Assembly: GCF_008831285.2 (NCBI RefSeq)
Contig: NC_045142.1
Span: 22,629,300-22,693,299 of the forward strand
Origin: Nymphaea colorata
Lineage: Eukaryota > Streptophyta > Magnoliopsida > Nymphaeales > Nymphaeaceae
Direction: 5' to 3'
DNA: 64,000 bases
The position numbers and the translations under genes are program-made. Shown here one piece after another: positions 47,803 to 58,805 of the stretch; the stretch's first letter is position 1, and the number at the start of each line of letters is the position of its first letter. The notes under the pieces are model-generated. The model saw only the letters and a program-made list of their open reading frames with translations, was not told the DNA's origin and ran no database searches.

Positions 47803-48457
47803 GTTTATTGGTAGGTACCCAGGTATTTTGCCTTTAACTTTGCAGACATGATCTTAAAAATAAGATACTCGGAAACATAAATTAATAGTTGTTAAATATA
47901 GAATAAGTTATGGAACAAAAATATATGAATTAATTACCTTTTCCATTTAATTATATTTTTATAGCAAGTAAAATTGAACAACTCATATAAAATTGAAATT
48001 TTGATAATGGAGAAATCTCTGTCTCATTTTTTATCTTTGAACTAACGGTATGGGATCAACCTATTTTCTATATATATATATAACAAGTTGATAAAAGTCT
48101 GACCTCTCGGATAAAGGACAAAATTCAGACTCCTTAAATTTAATTATTCAAATACTTTATTTTTACAGTCTAACTTTATAGATATTGGTCTTAAGAATGA
48201 TTAATTAGGTGAGAAATATATATTAAGCTAGCCATGTTTTACTTTAACAATGGTTTTTTTAATAATTGATAAACAAATGACTCTTATAACTTGAAAATTT
48301 TGATAGTATAATGCACATTTTTATTTTACAAAATAACTTGCACTAAAACCTGAATTAAATAAATTTATTTTTTAAAAACACATTAGGAGGTTTAATTTTG
48401 TGCAAAATACTTTTGAATACAAATTTAAGAGGTCTGGTTTTTATCCCGTGCGGTCTG

Positions 48458-48458
<1 letters not shown>

Positions 48459-48511
<53 letters not shown>
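48459..48511. repeat. (TG)n-(TA)n compound microsatellite
   Basis: Counterpart of 15742-15800 with a contracted TG and expanded TA part. Confidence 0.9.
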
Positions 48512-48513
<2 letters not shown>

Positions 48514-48518
48514 CAACC

Positions 48519-48812
48519 ATGTCAGCTGTTCCTGAATTAAATGGCATGAGGTTTGCGAATATGGAAAAAGCAGTGCACACACGCATGGTCTTCAACCCTG
48601 GCACTGTTTTGTTATTAATTATTTCAACAATTTATGTGTGTTTTTTGAAAATGTTCTTTTATTTTATTCATTACATTCTATATCACTTTTCTCCAATGTG
48701 CAGTGACATTCTATGGCCCATAAATTTAACAATAGTTCCTGCAGCAATATACGACACTGAAAGCATGGCTTGTATATCATATATCAACAACTTGGTTTTA
48801 TATTCTTCGTGA
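48519..48812 (+). CDS. Unrecognised 97-codon open frame (copy 2)
   Basis: Same frame as 15807-16100, with replacements such as Leu to Arg in 'AVHT-x-MVF', Cys to Tyr in 'FIHx' and Ala to Pro in 'TIVxAAIYD'. Open in both copies but without a recognised family; replacement changes dominate, so coding constraint is doubtful. Confidence 0.2.
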   Translation: MSAVPELNGMRFANMEKAVHTRMVFNPGTVLLLIISTIYVCFLKMFFYFIHYILYHFSPMCSDILWPINLTIVPAAIYDTESMACISYINNLVLYSS

Positions 48813-49220
48813 GTTGTTTTATATTGTTCTATTTAGTAAATTTTTTCTTTTTTTTGAGGACATAATTTAGGGTAGGTAGGAGAAGGAGGGATTGATTCGT
48901 TGAGAGCAACAAAGTAGAATGAATAGGTAGATGGCCGCAGAAGGCATAGAGAGATTAATTACTCGCGCCCCCAAGTAGTAAAGTCAGTGTTCGGGTGCCT
49001 AAATGACCAAAATGTCCCTTAGAAACAAAGCACAACTCGGTAACAAAAAATGAAAATTAATCATCCATGTGGGGACAAAATTGAAAAGGCAAAAAATTAC
49101 TTTTTGAATAAAAGACGAAAATGGCTCTTATGACTTTGTGGGAGGGCTTGGAGGGGGGCAATCATTCAAGCAAATGGTCACCATGCCTTCCAAAATATAT
49201 AATTCCTGTTTTGCAGCAGT

Positions 49221-50282
49221 TTACACATTAATTCTCTTTATTATCAATTATTATTATATTATATATTATGACTATGATATTTCAGTTCAGTTTTAGGTTA
49301 TATAGATTTCGAATAAACTAAGCAGCAGACATTAACTTGATATTGGATAATAATCTTATCATTTCTTCAAAAATATTTTGTTTAAAAGGAGATAAAATTT
49401 AATTTCTCCATTTCGAATTTAAAAGGAAAACTTGATGTGTTCGGCTTCAGCCAATTAAACGCTACATATATTTGTACCCATTCCCAACACACTCTCTCAC
49501 TTCAGAATGCTACCCATTATATTCCTTTCCATACAAAATCAATATACATATAGCGTTCTAATATGTAAGACTGACTGCATTTTCACGCCAGATGGAAAAG
49601 CAACTCCACCTTGTAAGAATTTTTTTGGCTTTCTTTCATGAGCAGCTTTTGTCTGTAGTAATTAATTGCATGTGAGTCTCTGTATGAAAATATGTTCTCG
49701 GATGGTTTCTCTTCTAGCTTCAAGAAGCTATAGTATAGCTGATCGGCGACAAAGCTTTAACCAAGCAATAACAGAAACCGTAACATTGTGAAGTTGAGCG
49801 GCATATATAACCGTCACAGAACACATGGTGTCATGCGTCGTAAAAATTCATTCAAAGCGTTTGCATATTTCGTGGTCGTTATGCTAACCTATGCCTACTT
49901 ATGTCGCAACAAATACAACTAACACAGGATGACCATATCATTGGTAACAGTTTAGTCCACGGGACTTGTGGTGTTGGAGTTTTAACTGTCACGATTACCT
50001 ATTAGTGACTGAATAGTGAGTATCAGCGACTGTTAAAGCTGTAGCTAATACTGATAATTGTCATGTAGGCATATATAAATTAACCTTTAAGCTTAAAAGG
50101 AGGAAAAACATCTTTAAAACGAAACATGTATAATTATTGGACTTGGAAAAGTGACACCATAGAGTACATCACAGACATTCCATTGACATAAAAAGTAATT
50201 AAGCAGCATCCTAAGCTGCCAATTATAGACTAGTGCAGAGAACCACAAAGATCATCAACATATATATATATATTATTTACCT
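49221..50282. other. Intergenic DNA between duplication copy 2 and the third protease
   Basis: AT-rich, no gene recognised. The phrase 'acagacattccattgacat' at about 50171 is shared with 14582 and 47303, a possible extension of the repeated neighbourhood. Confidence 0.4.
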
Positions 50283-50350
50283 TTAGCCCTGGTTACATTC
50301 AGTTGGTGCAAAAGAAAGCAGCCCCTTTCCCAAATCATACTTGGACATGC

Positions 50351-50693
50351 AGAGGCGGAGCCAAGGTAGGGCCTGCTTGGGCCCTGGCCCCACTCAAAAA
50401 AAATTTTTTTAACTATGATATAGTTAGTGAACCACCGCAGCAAAGGGATTTCTCTCTCCGTCCTGCACGGAAGGCAAGTAGGAGTGGAAATTGAGTGCAT
50501 GAACTGAAAAAGCAGGCTCTTTTTCGTCTTCTTGGACTGCATATGAGAGAAATGCAGAGTCGATTGTTTCTGATTGAAAAAAAAAAATCACTTGTTTTAT
50601 ATAAAAATTTTGAAAAATGATATTTCTGTCCTAGTCAAAATTTAGAAACATTAATTCGGCCACACTCGTGAAAAATTTTGGACTCCGCCCCTA
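50351..50693. mobile_element. MULE-type MITE inserted in the protease pseudogene
   Basis: The ends 'agaggcggagcc' and (reverse complement of the right end) 'taggggcggagtcc' are inverted repeats. Flanks 'tggacatgc' (50342-50350) and 'ttgacatgc' (50694-50702) are a 9-bp target duplication with one mismatch. Independent proof: the protease reading breaks after 'QQNMHV' on one side and resumes with 'YDLGKG' on the other, exactly as in uninterrupted relatives. Nine-base target duplications point to Mutator-like transposition. No coding capacity. Confidence 0.85.
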
Positions 50694-51103
50694 TTGACAT
50701 GCATGTTCTGTTGTGCAATGTTCCCAAAGATGAGCATCTGTCCATCCTTAATGGCTAAGCTGGCTATCCCACTTTCATATATCCTAAAGTTATTTGAAGG
50801 TGGCAGCTTTTTATCTGCATCTACAAAATGGAAGGTCATCTCCGGAAATCCCTCAGATGGATCACCATTATTCTCTACATGGTAACACAAATAATCTTGC
50901 TCAGGAGGATAGAAGTGTTCATGGTTTATGATATTAGCCACCATATTTGCCACTTGATGAGACAGATCTTTGGCAAGATACGTCAGTGTGGTACCAAGTC
51001 TATGATGATCAATCTGGCATCTCCCAACAATGTTGTCGTCGGTGCACCACCAAATAGTATGTTGAGTCTGTTGTTCCTGACACTTAAGATGTCTCAAACC
51101 TGA

Positions 51104-51365
51104 GCCCGATACGCAAAGCCCGTGCCCGGGCCAGTCCGGTTTCAATAAAAAAATATTTTTAAATATAAAAATAATGTTTTAAATTTTTTAATAATATAAA
51201 ATATTTTTTTAATAATATAATATATATTTTTAATAAAATTAAAATAGTTTTAGTTTATTATCAAGCCGAATCGGGCCCCCGTCAAACCTACCTGGTCGGT
51301 TTTTTCGGGCTAGGGTACCGGCCACCTGTTGGGTACCTGGCCTGATGCCTGTTGGGTAAATATCT
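51104..51365. mobile_element. Small GC-ended, AT-cored transposon in the protease pseudogene
   Basis: 262 bp flanked by a perfect 8-mer 'aaacctga' (51096-51103 and 51366-51373). GC-rich ends ('gcccgatacgcaaagcccg', 'tgatgcctgttgggtaaat') surround an AT-only core (51150-51260). An 8-bp target duplication suggests hAT-type insertion. Terminal inverted repeats are not obvious. It interrupts the protease reading. Confidence 0.65.
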
Positions 51366-51946
51366 AAACCTGAAAAGTTGGTCGCTAGTGCAATTATGGT
51401 GGGGCAATTCCATGCAAGAGCTGGTGGAGCAGCTTTGGCTCTTGTAGGTGGACCCACTTAAGTGGGTCAAACATGGATGGTGTCTGGCCCAAGCATGGGT
51501 CACAATGGTAGAACATTGCCCATATGAGGCTGCTACCAGCATCCATTGTGGCCCAGTAGGGGGAGGATGGGTTACCAAGTGAGAGTTTCATCAGATACTC
51601 ACCAGAGCCAGGCATCACAGGGCTGGAGTTCATACTGGTAGTGTCGTCAAACCAAGAAGTGATGTGGCGGGAGCACAACAATGAGCGCAGAGCCGCCTGC
51701 TTGGCTCGTTGAGCTAGAGTGGATGAAGGGTCAGAGAGAGGAAACATAGATGATTCTCAATGAATGAGGTCTACAGAGAAGGCGAGAAGTTTGGAAGCGA
51801 AGATGGTGGAAGAGTTAGGCAATGGAGCAAGTAGCAGCAGCTGCAGGAGGAGGCAGAATGCTAAGGAGGGAAGAAGGCAGCCATGGTGAACGCTCAAGGG
51901 TGGCTGTGTTAAGGAGAAATGTGTTGACATTTATAATAGATGTCAT

Positions 51947-52544
51947 AGTTATTCATCCCCTTCATGTGGAATGTCCTAACCAGCATATGCAGGCTCACCT
52001 TCTTTAATGTTCAAAAGGAGTAGGCCACATTGAGGCCTCCATCCTCGCACTTCAAATTCCTGAGATGATCACTACTGTTCAGGGCATCATTGTCAAAATT
52101 CAAAAGAAATTGCAAATTCCAAAGAATGGCCACTACTAATGGTGCAAGAGTCACTCTCATAAAGCATGTTTTTTTTCTTCCAGCAGCCACAATTCCTCAT
52201 CTATTCACTTCAAGACTTGCAGGATAGACAAACAAATTGAAATACTCATCTCCACAATATTGTTTTATGGCATGACTAATAACCACAACAAGTGCCATGA
52301 GGTGAAATATGAAGAGGTAATCAATAACTCAAGGTGGTCTCCAGTGGCAGAGCTACATTAGAGCTGGTGCGGGCAATTAGACATACCAGCCCACAAGATC
52401 AGATCCCTAGTGAACAAATACAACCACAACAACAAAACAAGCTATTGGCAACGACCAATAACCCTATTTCCATTGCCATTATTGAGCCCTTCGCAAAAAC
52501 CAGGACTCGCCCTTGCCCTTTCTAGTGTAGCAAAAAACTTTTGG
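51947..52544. other. Upstream flank of the third protease, no gene seen
   Basis: No recognised coding sequence. It does not match the upstream repeat of the duplicated protease copies beyond the first few bases. Confidence 0.4.
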
Positions 52545-52860
52545 CTAGGCTAATGGTCGTGCCTGGGTACCCGGTACTTGGCTTGATCCTGGGCCTGAAA
52601 GACCGGCCCAGGTCGGCCTGATGGGGCCCGATTCGGCCTGATTAATTTTTTATATTATTCTTATTTAATAATAATATATATATATCATTATTAAAAATGT
52701 ATTTTGTATTTAAAAAAATTATTTTATATTTAAAATATTTTTTTTTTAATTGGGTCAAGCCCGACCTTGGGCATTGAGTCGGGCCCAGGCTCGGGTTTCG
52801 GGGGTCCAGTGCCAGCCAGATGTCGAGGCCTAGGGGCAAGTCATTCCAGCTTTTATCCAA
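52545..52860. mobile_element. Second GC-ended, AT-cored element of the same style
   Basis: 'gtgcctgggtacccggtac' on the left, 'gggcccaggctcgggtttcg' on the right and an AT-rich core (52640-52750) repeat the layout of 51104-51365 in inverted sense. Exact ends and target duplication not identified. Confidence 0.45.
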
Positions 52861-53206
52861 TGACGTGCCCATGTTGAGAAAACTGTTGCAAATCAATATA
52901 GGTTAGAACAGCAATGTTCTCCAAAGATCAATTAACATAATTGGTCTCCACTCAGCAAGTAAATTGGCCAATGGTCATAAACCAATGTACTACTTATTTA
53001 TGGAAGTGCCTCACGCTCTCCTCCCTTCCTTAATACTCTCTTGATGTATAAGGGCATGACTGATTGTATTGACAAAATTATTATCAAAATAAAAAATGTT
53101 GGTTTCTCTTGCTCGTGGATGCAGGCTGCAAAGCCGAACCATGTAAAACTGGTGCAGCCTCTTTTCTTTCTATCATCCTTATCTTTGATTAAATCTCAGT
53201 ATATCA

Positions 53207-53218
53207 TGGTATCAGAGC
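53207..53218 (+). other. copia 4 primer-binding site (initiator-Met tRNA)
   Basis: 'tggtatcagagc' immediately after the LTR end 'tatatca'. Confidence 0.85.
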
Positions 53219-53270
53219 GGTAAAAAGATCTTCTAAGGCAAAATCTTTGAGCTTCAAGCAGTGAGTCATT

Positions 53271-54777
53271 ATGGAACAAGAAAGGGAAACAATGAATGAC
53301 AACGGTGAAGCCACCCTCATTCAAACCAGCGATGGATCGATGCACAAGATTGACGTTCATGAACAAGGTAACCCCAATCTCAAAATTACTCATACGTTGC
53401 TTGATGGTTTCAACTATTTGCCTTGGTCTAAGGCTGTTACACGTTTTCCTAGTAGGAAATCCAAGTTAGATTATATTGATGGTAGTATCAAGAAACCACC
53501 CATTAACAATCCAAAATACAAGGAATGGAGGTCCACCAACGACACTATATCATCTTGGCTCATAAAATCTGTGGAGCCCAAGATCGCAGCCAGTTTCACC
53601 TTCTTAGAAACCGCTAAAGAAGTTTGGCAAGGTACCAAAGATCTTTACGGTGATCAGTATAATACAGCCCGTATGTATCAACTAGCACAAAAGAAGGGCA
53701 GCTTGAAAAAGGGGACGTCATCTATTAGTGAGTACCTTGGTACTTCTAAAACAATTTGGGATGAAATGGATATTTATATACCATTGACTTGAGATCTTAC
53801 TAAGGCCAAAGGGCAATGTGAACAGGATAGTATCTTTGAAATTCTAGCTGGACTGCCTAATGATTCTGAGTAGCAATGTAGTCAAATACTTATGGCTCAC
53901 GAACTGCCTTCTCTAGCTTCTGTTTTTTCCTTGCTTATGCGTGAAGAGTCCCTGTAAGGCTATGGGTATGCTGGCTCATGGTTGTCAAGAGACACATAAT
54001 GAAGACAAAATGGTCTTTACAACAAGCAATAGTGCCCACGTCGTCAACAGTGAGAGGTCTTTTAAACACAAACGTGAGGACTCTAGAAAAGTTAAATGTA
54101 CTCATTGCAAGTGGAATGGTCATTCTCGAGACTCTTGCTGGTTCCTTCATGGGAAACTAGACAAAAGGCAGAATTCAGCCTATAGAAGCATGGGCCTCAG
54201 TCAAGACAAAAGGGACAGCAACTCTAGCCAAGTGAATCCAGCCATCTCCTCATCGGAAAACCAAATCATGCTGGATAAAGTGGCTGAAATGATAAAAGAT
54301 CTTCAAGTTCAGAGGACAGCTGGCATCTCAATTACATCAGGCGACAAAGGTGCAAGCAAAATAGGTACGACCCTTACTATGGTTAATAACATTGAGGGTA
54401 AAGATTTCCAATGGGTAGTTGACTCAGGGGCCACAGATCACATGGCCAATAAATCTTCTTTCTTAAGTTCATATGTTCATTCTAGAGATATTGGTCCTAT
54501 TGCCACTACCAACGGCGCTCCTATAACTGTGAAAGGATTATGTAACATAGATTTTTTTAACACAAGTTACACTAGCAAGGTGCTTGTTATGCCTAAGCTT
54601 ACTACCAATCTTCTATCGGTTGCGAAAATGATTAAGGAATTAAATTGCAATGTAGTATTTTCTGCTATTAATGTCATTTTTCAGGATCAGACGACTCAGA
54701 AGATGATTGGTGAAGGACAACTTGTCAACGAACTCTATCAAAATGAGAACCATGAATCATGCACTGAATGTAAATAA
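53271..54777 (+). pseudogene. copia 4 gag and protease (broken)
   Basis: 53271-53792 reads a Gag with the N-terminal domain phrase 'LLDGFNYLPWSKAVT', 'TISSWLIKSVEPKIAASFTF' and 'MYQLAQKKGSLKKGTSSIS', then a stop; several more stops follow to about 53956. A shifted frame, 53941-54777, carries the zinc knuckle 'CTHCKWNGHSRDSCW' (about 54097-54141) and the protease 'QWVVDSGATDHMANK' (about 54409) with catalytic D-S-G intact, ending in a pre-integrase segment. Confidence 0.85.
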
Positions 54778-54779
54778 TG

Positions 54780-55269
54780 CCAATGATGGAAATATCTAAC
54801 ATCAAAGAATGGGTCATCCATCTTTTAGAATTTTAGATTATTTATTTCCTAATACGTGCTTCAATTGTAGAGAGTGAGTGTGAAATATGCAAATTTGCTA
54901 GAATGACTAGACCTAAATTTACTTTATTTGATTCCATTAGCCAAACACCATTTGATTTGATACATTCTTATGTTTGGGGCCCTGCGCCTATTGATTCTAT
55001 GGATAGATTTCATTACTATGTGCTGTTTATTGATGATTTTTCTAAGTCTACATGGGTCTATTTTATGAAAAATAAGTCTGAAGTGCTCTCTCACTTTTAA
55101 ACCTTTTATAAAATGATTGAAACTCAATATGCATTAAAAATTAAAGGTTTTAGATCCAACAATGACACTGAGTGTAAATATTATGATTTCAAATCTTTCC
55201 TTGGTGAACATGGTATTAGACATGAGACATCTTGTGTAGATACACCTCAACAAAATGGTGTATCTGAAA
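54780..55269 (+). pseudogene. copia 4 integrase, truncated
   Basis: 'CEICKFARMTRPKF' (zinc site cysteines) precedes 'TPFDLIHSYVWGPAPID', where the usual first catalytic Asp of 'HSDVWG' is Tyr. Then come 'LFIDDFSKSTWVYFMKNKS', a stop at about 55098, 'GFRSNNDTECKY' with the second Asp region altered, and 'TPQQNGVSEN' where the integrase breaks off at the gypsy junction. Not functional. Confidence 0.8.
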
Positions 55270-55395
55270 ATATAAATGAAAGTTTGTCTCATGGTTTTAA
55301 ATGACATAGCTCCCCTTTTTTTGAATTGTTGTGTAGTCGCACCTCAATGCTTAGAAAAAAATTTTGTTTGAGGGTTAAAAGGTTGGGGTGTGACA
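55270..55395 (+). repeat. Gypsy 5' LTR remnant (126 bp)
   Basis: Same length as and about 96% identical by eye to the last 126 bp of the 3' LTR. Joined directly to the copia 4 integrase at a shared 'atataaatga'. Confidence 0.9.
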
Positions 55396-55399
55396 ACTT

Positions 55400-55411
55400 T
55401 GGTATCAGAGC
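55400..55411 (+). other. Gypsy primer-binding site (initiator-Met tRNA)
   Basis: 'tggtatcagagc', 4 bp after the LTR end 'gtgtgaca'. Confidence 0.85.
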
Positions 55412-55689
55412 TATAGCAAACCCCACTATGGATGTGAGTTAAAGCCTATCTGTGAAGCCGTGTTACCCAGGTACGTATTTATTTGATTAAATTGTTATTG
55501 TAGTTTTGATTTTTACGGTAAACTATATGTACAGAATGTGATTGATGTTTTGAGATTTTGTGCTAATGCACTTCTGTGCTTTGATTCGAAAGATTGGTCA
55601 TGGACCTTGTTTGAGAATGAGGGTTCTTGTGTGTACAATTGGAGTACCAATGTTGGGGTAGGAAGCGAGCTAAGTTCAGCCCATTCTAA

Positions 55690-56150
55690 TGGGCATACCC
55701 CATTGGATGATAGTATGTCAGGGCAACAGTACGCCCAGACTAATCAAGGCAGATGAATGGATTGAAGAGGGTGAACACATCTTTGAGCTCCTTCAGATGT
55801 CAGAATGTGACAAAGTTAACTATAGTTCGTATTTGTTGAAAGGTTATGCCAAACAGTGGACGTGGAGACCCACCTATTTCACTTACCTGCACAGTTGGTA
55901 ATTCATAAGTTTTAGTGAGTTTGATGTCATTTTGGGCATGGATTGGCTATGCACACATTGTGCCAATATAGATTGCAGAGAGAAGCAGATACGATTATGG
56001 ACGAATGAGATGAAACCAGTGGATTTCTAAGCACGAAAAGCTAATCGAACTGATAAGATAATGTCTACATTGAAGGCTAAACGTTTCATAGAAAATGGAA
56101 GTGTTGCTTTCTTAGTGTTGACCAATGAAACTGAAGCGGTGAGGTTACAG
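55690..56150 (+). pseudogene. Gypsy gag/protease remnant
   Basis: 'EWIEEGEHIFELLQMSECDK' and 'YLLKGYAKQW' at about 55756-55862 are the retrotransposon Gag (PF03732-type) core, the usual final Trp-Trp being Trp-Thr. Soon after comes 'SEFDVILGMDWL', which belongs after the protease active site. So the zinc knuckle and protease catalytic part have been deleted, and stops are frequent. Confidence 0.7.
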
Positions 56151-56151
56151 G

Positions 56152-56928
56152 ATGTTGCCGTTACGAGTGAGTACCCTGATGTTTCTTGAGGAACTATCAA
56201 GTTTGCCTCCAACACGAGAAGTGGAATTCAAGATAGATTTGGTACTAGAGACAACTCCTATTTCTGAGGCACCATACCATATGGCACCGGCAAAGTTGGA
56301 AGAACTGAAGAAGCAATTGCTTGAGCTCTTAGATAAGTGCTTCTTTCGACCTAGTGTGTCACCTTGGGGAGCGCCCGTGTTATTTGTTAAGAAGAAGGAT
56401 AGAACGATGCACTGGTGCACATACTACCGCAGGTTGAATCAAGTCACCATCAAGTATCCGCTTCCAAGAATTGAAGACTTGCTTGATCAACTTAAGAATG
56501 CAAAGGTATTCTCCAAGATCGATCTGAGTACATGGTATCATCAACTCTTGATGCAGGAGGAAGATGTTTCTAAGACAGTTTTTTGAGCTAGATGTGGGCA
56601 CTATGAATTCAGGGTCATGCCTCATGGGTTGACCAATACTCCCGCAGCGTTTATGGACCTCATGAATCGGGTTTTTCAAGACTACCTAGATTGGTTTGTG
56701 ATTGTTTTTGTGGATGGCATTTTGGTGTACTCAGATTGTAAGATAGAGCATAGAGATCACTTGAGAAGTGTGTTGGGTCTTTTGTGCAAGCATAAGCTTT
56801 ATGCCAAATACTCAAAATGTGAAATTTGGCTAGAGATGGTAAACTTCCTTGATCATATGATCTTGAAGGATGAAATTTCTATTGATCAAGCTAAGGTGTC
56901 AGTTGTACAAGGCTGGAAGACACCGTAA
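56152..56928 (+). pseudogene. Gypsy reverse transcriptase
   Basis: '[18 protein letters not shown]', '[14 protein letters not shown]', '[13 protein letters not shown]' and '[13 protein letters not shown]' (first metal-binding Asp), a stop in 'TVF*ARCGHYEFRVMPHGL', then 'FVIVFVDGILVYS' at about 56695-56733. The canonical motif is (Tyr/Phe)-Val-Asp-Asp, so the second catalytic Asp is Gly here, which would abolish polymerase activity even without the stops. Confidence 0.88.
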
Positions 56929-57017
56929 GCTTTTTGGGTTTGCCAGGATATCATTGCAGGTTTATACGAGACTTTTCGAAAATAGGTACGCCCAAGACTA
57001 AGCTATTAATAAAATGA

Positions 57018-57480
57018 GTGAAGTTTGTTTGGAATGAAGAGTGTGAGAAGAGTTTCCAAACTTTGAAGGGCAAGCTTACCACCACCCATATTTTGACGTT
57101 CCCATCGGGTCATTCTAGATTTGTGGTGTACACCGATGCATCGGGAATCGGTTATGGATGTGTATTGATGCAACATGGCCGTGTAGTGGCTTATGCATCG
57201 AGACAGTTGAAGGTACTTGTACAACCTTATTCCACTCATGATGTGGAGTTGGGAGTAGTTGTATTTGCACTGAAAATGTAGAGACACTATCTCTATGGGG
57301 CAATGTTTGAGGTGTTTACAGATCACAAGTCATTGAAGTATATATTCTCCCAAAAAGGTATAAATCTGAGGCAAAGAAGATGGATTGAATACTTAAAGGA
57401 TTATGATTTCACGATATCATATCATCCAGGCAAGGCGAATGTTGTGGCTGATGCTTTGAGCAGAGCAACGTTATGCAGTA
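57018..57480 (+). pseudogene. Gypsy RNase H
   Basis: 'FVVYTDASGIGYGCVLMQHG', 'VVAYASRQLK', 'YSTHDVELGVVVFALKM', a stop, then '[20 protein letters not shown]', '[19 protein letters not shown]' and '[10 protein letters not shown]'. Catalytic Asp in 'YTDAS', Glu in 'DVELG' and Asp in 'FTDHK' are all visible. One nonsense codon (about 57279) divides the domain. Confidence 0.88.
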
Positions 57481-57559
57481 TGTTGACTCGTTCATGGACA
57501 TTGTTGCAAAATGTGATAGCATGGCAGCCTTACCTTTGTGGTGAGGACAAAGCAACAAT

Positions 57560-58560
57560 GACGGCTTTGATACGACATCCTTTGTTGGATGAGCTTAAAT
57601 TGAAGCAAAAGAAAGATTCTGATTTTGCTAAGAACATGGAAGAATGTAAGAAAGTAGATTCTCTTTGGCATCAAAGTAAAGATGGTTCATTGTGGTTTCG
57701 ACGAAGATTGTGGGTCCCTAGAGATGAAGGGGTTAAGCGTCAGTTGCTTGATGAAGCTCACAAATCTAAGTTTTCTATACACCCTGGCAGTACAAAGATG
57801 TTTCAGGATATAAAAAGAAATTTTTGGTGGCCTGGAATGAAGCGTGAAATTGCAGAATATGTAGCAAAGTGCTTAGTGTGCCAACAGGTCAAAGCAGAGC
57901 ATCAACGGCCAGGAGGCTTGTTTCAAAGAATTGATATCCCAGTGTGGAAATGGGAAGACATTACGATGGATTTTGTATTGGTTTGTCTCACACTAGAAGT
58001 CAGCATGATGCCATATGGGTAATTGTTAATCGACTTACGAAGTCCACTCATTTTCTACCAATAAGAATCAATCAGTTCTTAGAAAGCCTCGCAGAGTTAT
58101 ATATTGGCGAGATAGTGAGATTGCATGGAGTGCGAAAGTCTATCATCCCGGATCGAGATTCACGTTTTACCTCTAGGTTTTGGGGGCAATTGCAAAAGGT
58201 ATTGGGTACCAAGCTTAAGCTGAGCACAGCGTTCAACCCCTAAACTGATGGACAATCTGAGAGGACCATTCAGACCTTAGAGGACATGTTGTGTGCATGT
58301 GTCTTAGAGTGGAAAGGAGAATGGGACAAACATGTGAAATTGACAGAATTTGCATATAATAACAGTTACCACTTTAGTATCGGGATAGTACCTTTTGAGG
58401 TCTTGTATGGAAGGCCTTACCGATCGCCAGCTTGTTGGACCGATTTGTGTGATGGCAAGATTGAAAACCCTTTAGTATTACAACACTACACCGACCAAGT
58501 GCAATTGGTAAGGAAAAAGTTGTTGACTGCTCAGAGTAGACAGAAAAGCTAGGCTAACAT
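57560..58560 (+). pseudogene. Gypsy integrase
   Basis: Zinc-binding part: '[16 protein letters not shown]' and 'CLVCQQVK'. Catalytic core: Asp in 'ITMDFV', Asp in '[14 protein letters not shown]', Glu in '[10 protein letters not shown]', so D,D,E is complete. A frameshift near 57990 and stops at about 58241 ('FNP' stop) and 58550 break it. '[10 protein letters not shown]'-type and '[12 protein letters not shown]' phrases mark the end of the core. Confidence 0.88.
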
Positions 58561-58805
58561 TCAACGTAGAGAGTTGGCTTTTGAGGTTGGTGATCATGTG
58601 TTATTGAAGATTTCACCTACTAAAGGCGTTTTTCGATTTGGTGTTAAAGGAAAGTTGAACCCGAGGTTCATAGGACCTTTTGAGATATGAGAGAAGATCA
58701 GAGAGGTAGTGTACAGATTGGCACTACCACCTAATTTGGGTAATGTTCATGATGTTGTTCATGTTTTCATGCTTTGAAAGTACGTACCGGATCATATACA
58801 TGTGA

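Larger units (their letters stand above)
41145..49220 (+). repeat. Segmental duplication, copy 2 (about 8.1 kb)
   Basis: Direct-orientation partner of 8545-16508. Flanks differ completely: on the left the TTC1-type exon region instead of the copia patch, on the right 'ttacacattaattctc' instead of the 45-bp minisatellite. Its protease relic is slightly better preserved than that of copy 1. Confidence 0.95.
50283..51946 (-). pseudogene. Nepenthesin/CDR1-like aspartic protease pseudogene, near full length, split by two transposons
   Basis: Starts at 51946 with 'MTSIINVNTFLL', parallel to the duplicated copies. 51394-51747 reads 'GSGEYLMKLSLGNP' and 'ATMDAGSSLIW': the first catalytic D-T-G is D-A-G. 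After a 262-bp insertion (51104-51365) come the second-lobe remains: 'GTTLTYLAKDL', where a one-base loss destroys the D-S-G just before it, then 'FPEMTFHFVDADKKLPPSN' and 'LIFGNIAQQNMH'. A 343-bp MITE (50351-50693) then interrupts, and the last codons 'YDLGKGLLSFAPTECNQG' with stop (50283) follow on the other side. After removing insertions about 1.06 kb remains, so some of the middle is also deleted. Intact relatives are secreted endopeptidases. Confidence 0.88.
52868..55269 (+). mobile_element. Copia element 4: 5' half only
   Basis: A probable 5' LTR ends '...tctcagtatatca' at 53206 and is followed by an initiator-Met primer site. Gag, zinc knuckle, protease and most of integrase follow. 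At about 55269 the sequence switches abruptly into a gypsy LTR, so reverse transcriptase, RNase H and the 3' LTR are gone. The LTR start at 52868 ('tgttgagaaaac') is a guess from the TG rule. Confidence 0.8.
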
